A program made the position numbers and the translations under genes. Positions 27,257 to 36,394 of a stretch of 64,000 nt of DNA are shown in pieces (positions within the stretch are counted from its first letter, which is position 1; every line of letters starts with the position of its first letter). The stretch spans positions 558,001 through 622,000 of the forward strand of contig CAWBPN010000018.1 in assembly GCA_963790715.1 (NCBI GenBank), read 5' to 3'. The notes beneath the pieces were generated by a model. It ran no database searches. It worked only from the letters and a program-made list of their open reading frames with translations, and had not been told where the DNA came from. The DNA comes from DCFW01 sp963790715. GTDB taxonomy: Bacteria; Bacteroidota; Bacteroidia; Bacteroidales; Bacteroidaceae.

Positions 27257-29227
27257 CTAATTATTTTTTATCGGAATTAACTTTACAAATGAAACTCCAT
27301 TATAAGGAACATTAGCGATGTAGTCTTTATTCACAACTCCAATATCCTTTTGTCTCCATAAGTCACGTACTTTATATTCTCCTTTAAGTCCTATTTGATT
27401 TAAATCCAAAACAATTTTATATTTCATTCTCTGGATTTCATCACCCATAGATTGATCCCATAAAATCCTATACGGATCAATATTAAATAAACCAACAGCT
27501 ACAGAGCCGTCATCAAGCGGTTTATACCATATTTGACCGTTATTAACAAGAACTTTTTTTGCTGGTTTCACTAAAGGATCTTGGTCTACAGCTATAACTT
27601 CGTCATTAGTAAGCAAATTCATTGTGAAATCATCAATGCTATCCAAATCGCATCCTATTAATAAAGGTGCGGATAGAAGACTCCACAAGCTTATATGAGA
27701 ATATTGTTCATCTGGAGTTAGATATGAGTCATGGGCATCAGCGCCCCATCCTTTACCTAATTTTCCAACAACTAGCATGTCAGGATCATTATAACATCCG
27801 GGCTTTATTACCGAGGCACACACGTCTTGAAAACAACCGATTGCCATCACCACATTCCATGCATCAGTAATGTCGCGTGTTGTTCTCCATTGATTACCAC
27901 CGGCTCTTCTACCCCAGTTCCATACATTAGGCGCGCCGAAGCCGACACAATAAGTTATATCGCGATTAACTTTATCCAGGGCTTCTTTCATTACTATATA
28001 TGGCTTTTCTATTAGCTTTTCAGTCGGTTTGGGAGCTATTTCACTATAATAACAATAATCATACTTAAGATAATCAATGCCCCATTCTGCCCATGTTTTA
28101 GCATCTTGTCGTTCATGAAGATAACTACCTAAATATCCGCCACATGTTTGTGGACCGGGAGAAGAATATATACCAAATTTCAACCCTTTTGAATGTATAT
28201 AATCACTCAAAGCTTTAAAATCAGGGAATTTATCATTTCCCATAAGTCTGCCATCAGATTCTCTTTTTCCTGCTTCCCAACCATCATCTATATTGACATA
28301 AGTCCAACCATGATTAATAAGATTTTTACTTATTGCATCAGCTGCATCTCTTACTTTCTTATCATTTACAGATACTCCCCAGCAATTCCAGCTATTCCAA
28401 CCCATCGGTGGAGTTAAACTGATTTTGTTGCCAACAATGATTTTAACGTCACGATAATCTCCACCTAATTTATTATCTGCTCTGACGATGATATTATATG
28501 TGCCGGCTTCAGATATGGAACCGGTTATAATGCCTGTATTATTATCAATGGACAAACCATCGGGAAGTTGATATGCAGAAAAAGTAATAGGTCGTTCGCC
28601 TGTTGCAGCAACAGTATACAAAAGCGGACTATTTGGCCGCACGCCAAAAATTTTAGGCGAATTAATTTTTGGAATGTTGCTTTCTTTCGGCGTCAATATA
28701 TATTTTTCAGTTTTTATTCTTACAGGAAAAACATTCTGAGGTATTATATTACCGGTTGTGACAAATTTCACATTAAGCCAATCCGCATGGTCATACATTA
28801 TACCGTCACCGGCCTCACGTACAATCAAAGCTACTTGCTTTGCATTCTGTAAATTTACAAGAAAAGGTTTAGCAGGCATCCCTTTATGTAGTATTCCACT
28901 ACGCCAAATAGTCTTTTTATCAGCAATAATCTGGAACTCCATATTACCTCCAAAATCATTATGATCATCTGCACCTACCAATCCTGATACGGATTTAGCT
29001 TTACCTTCCAAATTCAATAAAAAACGACTTATAGAATGCGTGCCAACTCCTCTGGAATATTCTTTACCCGCTACAGTCAATGTTGATCCTAATACAGACT
29101 TATTCACTTGGGGGGTTCCCCAATCTTGGCACATATAATGGACATCCAATTGGTCTAACCATATCGTATTAGAGAAAATGGACATCGGGATAACCATAAA
29201 TATTAATAAAAGTATTTTTTTCCTCAT
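27257..29227 (-). CDS. GH27 alpha-galactosidase-like enzyme with NPCBM and Ig-like domains
   Basis: The 656-residue exported protein has, in order, a signal peptide (1-19), an NPCBM carbohydrate-binding domain (about 20-155, with GTHSISRFLLNLEG), a putative Ig domain (about 190-265) and a GH27 catalytic barrel from PPMGWNSWNCWG at 273. The predicted nucleophile is Asp390 in YLKYDYC and the acid/base Asp452 in TTRDITDAW; NDPDMLVVG follows. GH27 contains alpha-galactosidases, alpha-N-acetylgalactosaminidases and beta-L-arabinopyranosidases, so the exact sugar is open. It is flanked by the GRP permease and DUF4434 genes with gaps of 42 and 3 bp. Confidence 0.9.
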   Translation of the reverse strand: MRKKILLLIFMVIPMSIFSNTIWLDQLDVHYMCQDWGTPQVNKSVLGSTLTVAGKEYSRGVGTHSISRFLLNLEGKAKSVSGLVGADDHNDFGGNMEFQIIADKKTIWRSGILHKGMPAKPFLVNLQNAKQVALIVREAGDGIMYDHADWLNVKFVTTGNIIPQNVFPVRIKTEKYILTPKESNIPKINSPKIFGVRPNSPLLYTVAATGERPITFSAYQLPDGLSIDNNTGIITGSISEAGTYNIIVRADNKLGGDYRDVKIIVGNKISLTPPMGWNSWNCWGVSVNDKKVRDAADAISKNLINHGWTYVNIDDGWEAGKRESDGRLMGNDKFPDFKALSDYIHSKGLKFGIYSSPGPQTCGGYLGSYLHERQDAKTWAEWGIDYLKYDYCYYSEIAPKPTEKLIEKPYIVMKEALDKVNRDITYCVGFGAPNVWNWGRRAGGNQWRTTRDITDAWNVVMAIGCFQDVCASVIKPGCYNDPDMLVVGKLGKGWGADAHDSYLTPDEQYSHISLWSLLSAPLLIGCDLDSIDDFTMNLLTNDEVIAVDQDPLVKPAKKVLVNNGQIWYKPLDDGSVAVGLFNIDPYRILWDQSMGDEIQRMKYKIVLDLNQIGLKGEYKVRDLWRQKDIGVVNKDYIANVPYNGVSFVKLIPIKNN

Positions 29228-29269
29228 TTCTTTATTAAATCAATATATGAAATATTATTACTCTGGACT

Positions 29270-30274
29270 TTAATCCCCACCTGAAACTACGATGCAACTC
29301 AATCCGGCAATAAATAGAATAAACATTGATGCCAAAAGTATTATCACTACGTTGTTTTTATTCTTGAATTCTTTCCATATGAAAACGCCCAAAAAAGCCG
29401 CAACCATTGGAGCACCCTGTCCCAATGCATATGAAATAGCCGCTCCGGCCTTACCGGCAGCAATATAGCTTAAAGATGTACCGATAGCCCATATTATACC
29501 GCCTAAAGCACCTACCATATGTGTTGACAATGAACCTGAAAAGTATCTTTTATACGACACTGGTTCGCCAATAAATGGCTTTTTCATCAATACGGAATTA
29601 AAAATAAAATTACTCGCAAAAACACCTATTGAAAAGACGAAGAATGCTGTGTATGGAGTAGCCATTCCCATACGAGGATGCTCAAAGTTACTTAAATCCA
29701 TAGAAGAAGCTACAAAACGGTAAAAGAGAGACATCAAGACTCCGGCAACAATTGCTAACCATATTCCCTTCTTATTTGTTTTAATATTTGACTTATTATT
29801 CTTGGATGCAGCCATACCATTAAATATCAAAGCTAACATAACAAATGCTACACCTATGAATAACAATAGAGGGTCACCTTTGGGCATACCGAAATAATTA
29901 ATAAATACTCCAAGTACTAAGGCTAATCCCACACCTAATGGGAAGGCGACAGATAAACCTGATATAGACACGGAAGCCGATAACAGTATATTAGATCCGT
30001 TAAAAATAACGCCACCTAAAAATGCACTCCAAAAGTTTAGTGCATCCAATTGCATAAGATCTTCCGTGAAGCCTCTTCCGGCTGAGCCATGATTGCCAAG
30101 AGTCAATCCCAATATGATGGAAAACAATAGAATACCTATTACATAATCCCAATAAAACAACTCATAGCGCCACGTCTTACCGACCATTTTCTGAGTATTA
30201 CCCCACGATCCCCAACACAACATTGTGATAAAACACAATATCACAGCTAATGTATAACTACTTACTATAAACAT
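29270..30274 (-). CDS. GRP-family (glucose/ribose porter) DMT permease
   Basis: This 334-residue inner-membrane protein has about ten hydrophobic segments. Its opening CFITMLCWGSWGNTQKM and the following ELFYWDYVIG are typical of GRP/RhaT-like sugar permeases of the drug/metabolite transporter superfamily, which import ribose, glucose or rhamnose. It is immediately downstream of the ribokinase (27 bp), which makes ribose the most economical substrate guess. No periplasmic binding protein is present or required. Confidence 0.82.
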   Translation of the reverse strand: MFIVSSYTLAVILCFITMLCWGSWGNTQKMVGKTWRYELFYWDYVIGILLFSIILGLTLGNHGSAGRGFTEDLMQLDALNFWSAFLGGVIFNGSNILLSASVSISGLSVAFPLGVGLALVLGVFINYFGMPKGDPLLLFIGVAFVMLALIFNGMAASKNNKSNIKTNKKGIWLAIVAGVLMSLFYRFVASSMDLSNFEHPRMGMATPYTAFFVFSIGVFASNFIFNSVLMKKPFIGEPVSYKRYFSGSLSTHMVGALGGIIWAIGTSLSYIAAGKAGAAISYALGQGAPMVAAFLGVFIWKEFKNKNNVVIILLASMFILFIAGLSCIVVSGGD

Positions 30275-30301
30275 CTTGTTTGCATTAATATATTAATCGT
30301 T

Positions 30302-31213
30302 TTATAATTTAACTTCATTTGCATAAGGGATAGAAACTTGTGCTCCCATACGTGTAACAGAAATAGATGAGGCTTTATTCGCGAAAAGTATCGCATCTTT
30401 TAATTCTTTTCCTTTATCCAAAGCAACGCACAATGCACCACAAAAAGTATCACCGGCAGCCGTAGTATCAACAGCTTTCACCTTATATGCAGGCACATGA
30501 AATAAATTACCGTTTTCATAGGCAAGCGCTCCCTTTGCCCCCATAGTTATAATAACGGTACTTACGCCTTTTGATATAATTTTATGCATTGCTTCATCCA
30601 TAGAACTATCATCATTTATTTTCATCTTTGCTATAATCTCAGCTTCGGTAACATTCGGGATTAAAATATCTACATTTTTAAGTAATTCATCCGGTAATGC
30701 TTTTCTTGGAGCTGGAGCCGGGTTTAATATTACTTTCACTCCATTTTCTTTTGCAATTTTTGCAGCATATACAAGAGCATCTACGGGGGTTTCTAATTGC
30801 ATTAAAACAGTTGAGGCATTCTTTATTTCATTTTCAGCTTTCTTAATATCATCTACCGATAATGTTCCGTTTGCACCAGGTGCTACTACAATTGTATTTT
30901 CTCCTTCTAAGTTTACATTAATAAGAGCTACTCCGGAGTGCTGATCACTTGTTTCATTAACATAATTAATGTTGATACCTTCTTTTTGAAACATGTTTTT
31001 TGCATCATGTCCAAATTGGTCATCACCTACATTACAAACAAAAAGAGTATTTCCTCCTAAACGAGCGACGGCTATTGCCTGATTTGCGCCTTTACCGCCT
31101 TGATTCATCAAAAAGTTTCCACCTAATACAGTTTCTCCCGGCTGTGGTAAACGTTCAGCCTTAATCACCATATCAGTGTTACTACTTCCTATTACAATAA
31201 TCTTGTTTCTCAT
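30302..31213 (-). CDS. rbsK: Ribokinase (PfkB family)
   Basis: I take the ATG at 31213 as the start (303 residues, MRNKIIVIGSSNTDMV) because the extra 21 residues from the upstream ATG at 31276 are not ribokinase-like. PfkB signatures are complete: GGKGANQAIAVARLGG near residue 42, NPAPAP near 185 (VILNPAPAPRK), and the catalytic DTTAAGDTFCGAL with Asp in AAGD. Ribokinases make ribose-5-phosphate for the pentose phosphate pathway. It is the first gene of the PUL transcript and is paired with a GRP permease. Deoxyribose or another pentose is possible. Confidence 0.88.
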   Translation of the reverse strand: MRNKIIVIGSSNTDMVIKAERLPQPGETVLGGNFLMNQGGKGANQAIAVARLGGNTLFVCNVGDDQFGHDAKNMFQKEGININYVNETSDQHSGVALINVNLEGENTIVVAPGANGTLSVDDIKKAENEIKNASTVLMQLETPVDALVYAAKIAKENGVKVILNPAPAPRKALPDELLKNVDILIPNVTEAEIIAKMKINDDSSMDEAMHKIISKGVSTVIITMGAKGALAYENGNLFHVPAYKVKAVDTTAAGDTFCGALCVALDKGKELKDAILFANKASSISVTRMGAQVSIPYANEVKL

Positions 31214-31276
31214 TTCAAATAGTATTTTAAGTATTTTCTTACACAATAAACGCGTAAAAAATTTTATCAATATCAA

Positions 31277-31713
31277 AATAAATCATGTTCATATTTTTTA
31301 TATTAAATCAGCATATATAACAGCACAGATATGAAATACATATTGTATAAAATGGTTCATTTTAAAAAATAAGTTTCTATTTAATTCAATAATAACATTA
31401 TCGCCATTATATTAATAACTTATTATTTTATCATGTGCAAAATAAAAACATTATGCCTATATAATAATTACAGTCACATTAAACTATTATTTCATTTTAA
31501 TTAAGTGCCATTACATATATATCAAATTTGTTAATTTATACCACAACAAATTACAAGTGTCAGATTTAAACTATAAAATACAGCAATATTATTACAATAG
31601 ACTCATTACATATTAAATTATTTAATTAAGTATCATAAAAAAGCTCTGTAATAATATTCTTTCATGTAATATACAAAATTAATTATGACTCATGATACCT
31701 AATCTTGTAATAA
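31277..31713. other. AT-rich gene-free gap upstream of ribokinase
   Basis: About 440 bp of very AT-rich sequence without a supportable gene. It should hold the PUL promoter. The only minus-strand TAnnTTTG match I saw is TAATTTTG at about 31674-31681, far from the ribokinase start and without a correctly spaced -33 element, so I do not assign a promoter. Confidence 0.45.
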
Positions 31714-33948
31714 CTAGCTACTGTATTTTAATTTTATCGGATTCATTACCTTCACATTATACGAAGAGACCTCATATAAACAACTTCCACTAGAATTTGC
31801 TTTATCGATAAATTCTAAATTCACATTATCAATTCTTTTCTGAATGTTTCCAATCAAAACGCCGTCTTTGTATACATAATATCCAGCTAAATTTTTCTTG
31901 TTCTCTGGAGATTTCCATTCGAGAACATTACAGTTATCTTTTTTCAATATTTTCAAGTCTGATATGGGCGCTGGCACAGATATTTTAGGAAGAACACCAG
32001 ATATACAATATTGGGAATACACGTCATTATATTGTTTATTAACTTGATAAGGACTGTAATAATGAGGATAAGCAAATGTTATTATCTTATTTACATAAGG
32101 ATTTACATTGTCTAATTGATGTATATATCGAGAAAGCGGAGCACTAGTCCAAAATCTGGCATCAAAAGACTCAACATTAGCCCAAAATTTCAATCCCGGT
32201 TTTGTATTAACAGCTTGTCGCATCTTTTCAAACCACGTTGGAAGTTGGTCGACATTTACTCCACCGGCACCGACACCATCTTGTGGCGCAAATATATCAC
32301 CATCTTTAAAATGAACTTTCGGCAATATAGATGACCACATTTTACAATTATCATCTGCTGTTCCTAATTTTGAATTTGCGAACGGAGACACCATAAAAGG
32401 CATATCCGGAGTTATTTTATTTAAATGATCCAAATTAATGTTGATAGCTTTCTCTAAAACCGTTTGGTTTTCAGCACTTACAGCATGAACATTATCAACT
32501 TCCCATGGCCAATACCAACCGTACATCGTATCTCCATATTTATTTTTATACTTTGACACTAATTCATCGGCTATTTTATTGCCTATCTCCATCTGCTTGT
32601 ACAATCCGTCTTCAGAAAAATTGGCCGACCACCATTTATCGTCCATATTTAATCCAAGAAAAACTTTCATTCCAACTCTCTTTGCATTTCTTAGGCACAT
32701 ATCAATTGCATCCTTTGGAGATCTTTCATTTCTTTTACTATATAAACTTGGATAGATATATCTTATTCTACCATTCTTATCAACACTGACGGAAGGTGCA
32801 AGAATTAAATAATTAATGCCTACATTTTTCAATGAAGTAAGCTCTTTTTGCCACCGGCAATCATCCCAACTTTCAGTAAGCCAATCTTGAATAAATGTTC
32901 CTTCTACCGTAGGATAAGAGTGTGCTTTCTGTTCAAAAGTATAACAATATTCCTTTTTGCCCGACAAGGTAGTTATATAGGTACTAAAATTATGTTCATT
33001 CTCATATAAAGTGATAACCCTTGCACCTCTTTCCAAAACTTCATGGTAAGCTGCATTGTATCCGGTCTTTCTACCATAGGCAAGAGAAAGTTCTCCGTTA
33101 AGGTCAATCAAATAATCACTATTATGGTCATGCCCTGTAAAAACTCCAAGTACATCTCTTTTTTCCACAAACGAAGAACAAAGTCCGGAATTCACATTAG
33201 GAGAACATACATCATCTTCTTTATTACCGATCGCGGAAGTTATAGACAAACCTTGGGCATATTCCGGTAAAGGAATGTGGAAAAAAGCCACAGATGGCAA
33301 CACTTTTCCGGCTTTACTTATATAAAAATCTCTCATATCACGGTACCATTGGATTTGATCATTCTTTATCCAATCATAATATCCAAAAATTCTATTTTTT
33401 GGATAATCATGGGAATCGAACAGATAAAGAATCCATTTATAATCATTTCCATCAGACGACATAATAGGAAGAGTACAATTTCCAACTCCCGAAATTTTAT
33501 TATCAGCATTATAAGTTACATTATAAGGCATTGATTGTAACTTCTTTAATATTTGTTCTTTAGTCATGTCACTTTCAGGATCATGATTTCCAAATGTTAT
33601 TGCAAAAGGGACTTTTGCATCAATCATCGGTTTAGTCACTTCATCCCATCCTTTTTCAGCGCCGGAAGAAACTACCACATCACCGGTAATTATTACAAAA
33701 TCAGGATGTTCTCTTCCTATAACACTTCTCATTAGCGCAATAGTGCTATCATTTGTCCGTTCATAACTTTTGCCGCTTATCCAATGCAAATCCGTAAACT
33801 GTACGATCTTAAATTTTCCGTCTTTAAATCTTAAATTAATTTGTTTAGACGAATCACAGTATACTTTTACATTACTATGCATAGGAAATGTCATACACAA
33901 TCCACAAAATGCAATGGACAAAAATTTAAAAAACCTATTCATCCCCAT
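31714..33948 (-). CDS. Metallophosphoesterase-DUF4434 fusion protein
   Basis: The 744-residue exported protein joins two enzyme-like domains. Residues about 40-320 are a calcineurin-like metallophosphoesterase with all metal motifs: FTDLHW, ITGDVV, TFGNHDPE, FFHIPLPEY and FTGHDHNSDY. Residues about 345-640 are DUF4434 (VEGTFIQDWLTESWDDCRW, GWYWPWEVDN, FAPQDGVGAGG, WANVESFD). The last 80 residues form an Fn3-like domain (ISDLKILKKDNCNVLEWKSPE). The N-terminus is a signal peptide; Met1 or Met3 could start it. It lies 440 bp upstream of the PUL operon on the same strand and adds a fourth phosphoesterase to it. A physical fusion suggests that both domains act on one phosphorylated glycan. Confidence 0.85.
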   Translation of the reverse strand: MGMNRFFKFLSIAFCGLCMTFPMHSNVKVYCDSSKQINLRFKDGKFKIVQFTDLHWISGKSYERTNDSTIALMRSVIGREHPDFVIITGDVVVSSGAEKGWDEVTKPMIDAKVPFAITFGNHDPESDMTKEQILKKLQSMPYNVTYNADNKISGVGNCTLPIMSSDGNDYKWILYLFDSHDYPKNRIFGYYDWIKNDQIQWYRDMRDFYISKAGKVLPSVAFFHIPLPEYAQGLSITSAIGNKEDDVCSPNVNSGLCSSFVEKRDVLGVFTGHDHNSDYLIDLNGELSLAYGRKTGYNAAYHEVLERGARVITLYENEHNFSTYITTLSGKKEYCYTFEQKAHSYPTVEGTFIQDWLTESWDDCRWQKELTSLKNVGINYLILAPSVSVDKNGRIRYIYPSLYSKRNERSPKDAIDMCLRNAKRVGMKVFLGLNMDDKWWSANFSEDGLYKQMEIGNKIADELVSKYKNKYGDTMYGWYWPWEVDNVHAVSAENQTVLEKAININLDHLNKITPDMPFMVSPFANSKLGTADDNCKMWSSILPKVHFKDGDIFAPQDGVGAGGVNVDQLPTWFEKMRQAVNTKPGLKFWANVESFDARFWTSAPLSRYIHQLDNVNPYVNKIITFAYPHYYSPYQVNKQYNDVYSQYCISGVLPKISVPAPISDLKILKKDNCNVLEWKSPENKKNLAGYYVYKDGVLIGNIQKRIDNVNLEFIDKANSSGSCLYEVSSYNVKVMNPIKLKYSS

Positions 33949-34336
33949 ATATTCTTTATTTTATTTATCATTATATCTTAGTTAAAAGTCAACATATCAA
34001 AAATTACTTATAGAGTATTTGCCAATAGAATGTTGTATTTATTATTTTAATTCCGAGTGCAATATAGAAACATATTTATTATCAAACAAATATTTAATAA
34101 AATATTTTCTTTTAATTATCAATTTATAACAATTTAATTACAATGTATTCTCAAAAACATATTATACAACATAAACATTTTAAATATCTGGTTATATTTA
34201 GATTAACTATATGATATTAATTGTATCATTTTTGATAAAAATATTTGTGCAGGCAAAAATGAGGCTGAGGTTTAATTAAATATTTTATTTAACTAAACGC
34301 CTAAAAAGTGCAATTCTTTAGAAATGGATTACTAAT
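33949..34336. other. AT-rich gene-free gap between the fusion gene and the glycosyltransferases
   Basis: About 390 bp without a supportable gene. A short palindrome (ATGATA...TATCAT followed by TTTTTGATAAAA, near 34211-34240) could be a weak terminator for the plus strand or for the GT2 gene ending at 34337. No TAnnTTTG promoter for the fusion gene was found. Confidence 0.4.
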
Positions 34337-35080
34337 CTATACGGATTTATTAAACATTAAACGTACTACGAACCAGAAATGGCAAAAAATTGTAGTAAAT
34401 AAGCCGTAATGATGTGACATGACGCGGAACCGTTCGTTTAGCGAAGCCTTATGATTACGGGTAGTGGCTCCTTCTTTTAGATAGTCTATTAATATAAGGT
34501 GTGTGTTGTGCATTACTTTCGATCTCTTCATCACTCTTATGCACCAATCAAAATCAGCTGAAAAACGATATGTCAAATTATAAGGGACAACTTTTTCTTT
34601 ATTCGCCCAAAAGGCTTGATGACATACACGCATGCCTGTTTTAAAACTTGTCCACCTTAATGAACTTGGAGCTGACAAGCGGCGCATACCGATTATTTCC
34701 TCTTTTTTATTTACAATTATAGTCTCGCCATATATAATATCCGGTAATTTATTACCATGTATGGAATAGACGGCAAGTTTAAGAGTATCTTGGTCATGCA
34801 ATTTGTCACCGGCGTTCAGAAAACATAAAAAATCGCCTGTTGCCAAACGCGTAGCCTTATTCATAGCATCATAAATACCATGATCAGGTTCACTCACAAT
34901 CTGAGCAAAACAATTTCGATATTGATTGACAATATCCATCGTATTATCTTTTGATTGCCCGTCAATCAATATATACTCATAATTGTTATAACTCTGTGCA
35001 ATAACGCTTTTGATAGTTCTTTCCAAAACGTCCGCCGCATTATATGTAACGGTGATGATACTAAATTTAGGATTAGGCAT
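34337..35080 (-). CDS. Family 2 glycosyltransferase
   Basis: The 247-residue protein is a GT-A fold transferase. It opens with FSIITVTYNAADVLERTIKSV, has YEYILIDGQSKDNTM and the metal-binding region FLNAGDKLHD in place of the classical DxD, then FSADFDWCIRVMKRSK. A hydrophobic C-terminal stretch (LFTTIFCHFWFVVRLMF) may associate it with the membrane. Its ATG overlaps the end of the upstream GT4 gene by 8 bp. It probably adds a sugar to a surface glycan, given the nonulosonic acid genes divergently transcribed nearby. Confidence 0.88.
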   Translation of the reverse strand: MPNPKFSIITVTYNAADVLERTIKSVIAQSYNNYEYILIDGQSKDNTMDIVNQYRNCFAQIVSEPDHGIYDAMNKATRLATGDFLCFLNAGDKLHDQDTLKLAVYSIHGNKLPDIIYGETIIVNKKEEIIGMRRLSAPSSLRWTSFKTGMRVCHQAFWANKEKVVPYNLTYRFSADFDWCIRVMKRSKVMHNTHLILIDYLKEGATTRNHKASLNERFRVMSHHYGLFTTIFCHFWFVVRLMFNKSV

Positions 35081-36338
35081 AATTACCGGTTATTTGATTA
35101 TATATATGTATATACTGTTGAGCTACCGTTACTTCAGAATAGTTTGTGATTACTTTATGTACACAAGCTTTGCTTAACTGTGCCGCATCGGCTGCGTAAA
35201 TGCTCCAATATATGCCGGCAGCAAAATCATCTGCTGATTTATATTGTGCTACATATCCGTTTTGTTGATGGTCTATCATCTCAGGTATACCTCCGACATT
35301 AAATCCGACACAAGGCGTACCGCACGCCATCGATTCCATAATCATATTTGGCAGATTCTCTTCAAGCGAGGGGGTGACATAAACATCAACTGCATTATAA
35401 ATGTCTTTCAATTTACGCTCATCGCTCACAAAATTCAACACTTTTACAGGGAATGGCAAACTCTCACGCAATTGATCCGAATGATTACCAAACACAACTA
35501 CCTCTACTTGTTGCAATGTTTCCGGGTGTTGTTTAGATAATTTCTGACAAGCTTCAATCAAATAATCGATGCCTTTTCGCTTATCGGAAATCTTCACAGA
35601 ACCGAAAAGAATTAATTTCTTATCTTGCGGTAAATGACAATGTTCACGCGCAACGCGTTTGTCTTCAGGATGAAACATATAGGTACTGATAGTATTCGGG
35701 GTGTTTATCACATTATGCCCTTCAAGCAACACGCTCTTTTCTGCCAAAGAAGCAAGCCATTTACTACACGCGACAAAAGTAACATTGGCATTTTTATATA
35801 TATTCTTTTTCTTCAAAAACACTTTATGCGATAAATCATTTGCGCCACCACCTTTATATAAGAAAGGACAATTATGACATTCGCTTTGGTATTTCTCACA
35901 TCCGCGCGCATGGTGGCAAATACCGGTACAAGGCCACATATCGTGCATAGTCCAAACTACAGGTTTGCCTGAATTGAAAATCTTTTGTATATTTTTCAAA
36001 GAGAGCATACCCTGATTAATCCATGCCAAATGTATAACATCAGCTTCCATAAATTCAGGTAATGAAGTGACATCAACTCCTGTATCGGCTATTGACACAG
36101 CAAATAAATTATCTTTAGAAAAATGATTATGTTTCCAAATTACAAAACGTTCCCAAACAAATTTAAATTTATTTTTCCATGTAGGATGCAGGCAAGCAAC
36201 CGTAATTTGATCGGTTTGTTTATCACGCACAAGCATTTTTGCCTTAATGCCATTGCTTTTCAAAGCTTCCATTAAGCGATAAGATGCTACTGCCGCTCCT
36301 CCTATTCGCTCAGACGTATTAATTATTAATACCCGCAT
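35073..36338 (-). CDS. Family 4 glycosyltransferase
   Basis: I choose the ATG at 36338 (421 residues, MRVLIINTSERIGGAAVASYRL) because this is the normal GT4 N-terminus; the ATG at 36356 adds six residues of no family character. The GT-B fold shows the N-terminal glycine-rich GGAAVAS loop, VVWTMHDMWPCTGICHHARGC with a cysteine-rich insertion (C-x5-C, HNCPF), LILFGSVKISDKRKGIDYL, and the nucleotide-sugar site EENLPNMIMESMACGTPCVGF. It is the first gene of a two-gene unit with the GT2, divergent from the nonulosonic acid operon. Confidence 0.9.
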   Translation of the reverse strand: MRVLIINTSERIGGAAVASYRLMEALKSNGIKAKMLVRDKQTDQITVACLHPTWKNKFKFVWERFVIWKHNHFSKDNLFAVSIADTGVDVTSLPEFMEADVIHLAWINQGMLSLKNIQKIFNSGKPVVWTMHDMWPCTGICHHARGCEKYQSECHNCPFLYKGGGANDLSHKVFLKKKNIYKNANVTFVACSKWLASLAEKSVLLEGHNVINTPNTISTYMFHPEDKRVAREHCHLPQDKKLILFGSVKISDKRKGIDYLIEACQKLSKQHPETLQQVEVVVFGNHSDQLRESLPFPVKVLNFVSDERKLKDIYNAVDVYVTPSLEENLPNMIMESMACGTPCVGFNVGGIPEMIDHQQNGYVAQYKSADDFAAGIYWSIYAADAAQLSKACVHKVITNYSEVTVAQQYIHIYNQITGNYA

Positions 36339-36340
36339 AG

Positions 36341-36370
36341 TTGAATGTTTCCACAAAAGTAGTAAATTTG
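36341..36370 (+). promoter_or_regulatory. Promoter of the nonulosonic acid operon
   Basis: TTG at 36341-36343 is followed after 19 bp by TAAATTTG at 36363-36370, matching the Bacteroidota -33/-7 consensus with correct spacing. The first gene starts 24 bp downstream at 36395, so the leader is short. The -33 box begins 3 bp beyond the start codon of the divergent GT4 gene. Confidence 0.7.
36354..36361 (-). promoter_or_regulatory. -7 element for the divergent glycosyltransferase genes
   Basis: On the minus strand TACTTTTG (36361 to 36354) matches TAnnTTTG. It lies between the -33 and -7 boxes of the plus-strand promoter, so the two promoters interlock. No good -33 box sits 19-21 bp upstream, which makes this call weaker. 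Confidence 0.45.
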
Positions 36371-36394
36371 TAACAAAATAAATAAAGAACGTTC

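Noticed and set aside
30302..31276. Longer ribokinase with 21 extra N-terminal residues
   Set aside because: The extension is not ribokinase-like; the normal N-terminus MRNKIIVIGSSNTD begins at 31213.
31674..31681. TAATTTTG as PUL promoter upstream of ribokinase
   Set aside because: It matches TAnnTTTG but lies about 460 bp from the start codon and lacks a -33 element at the right distance.
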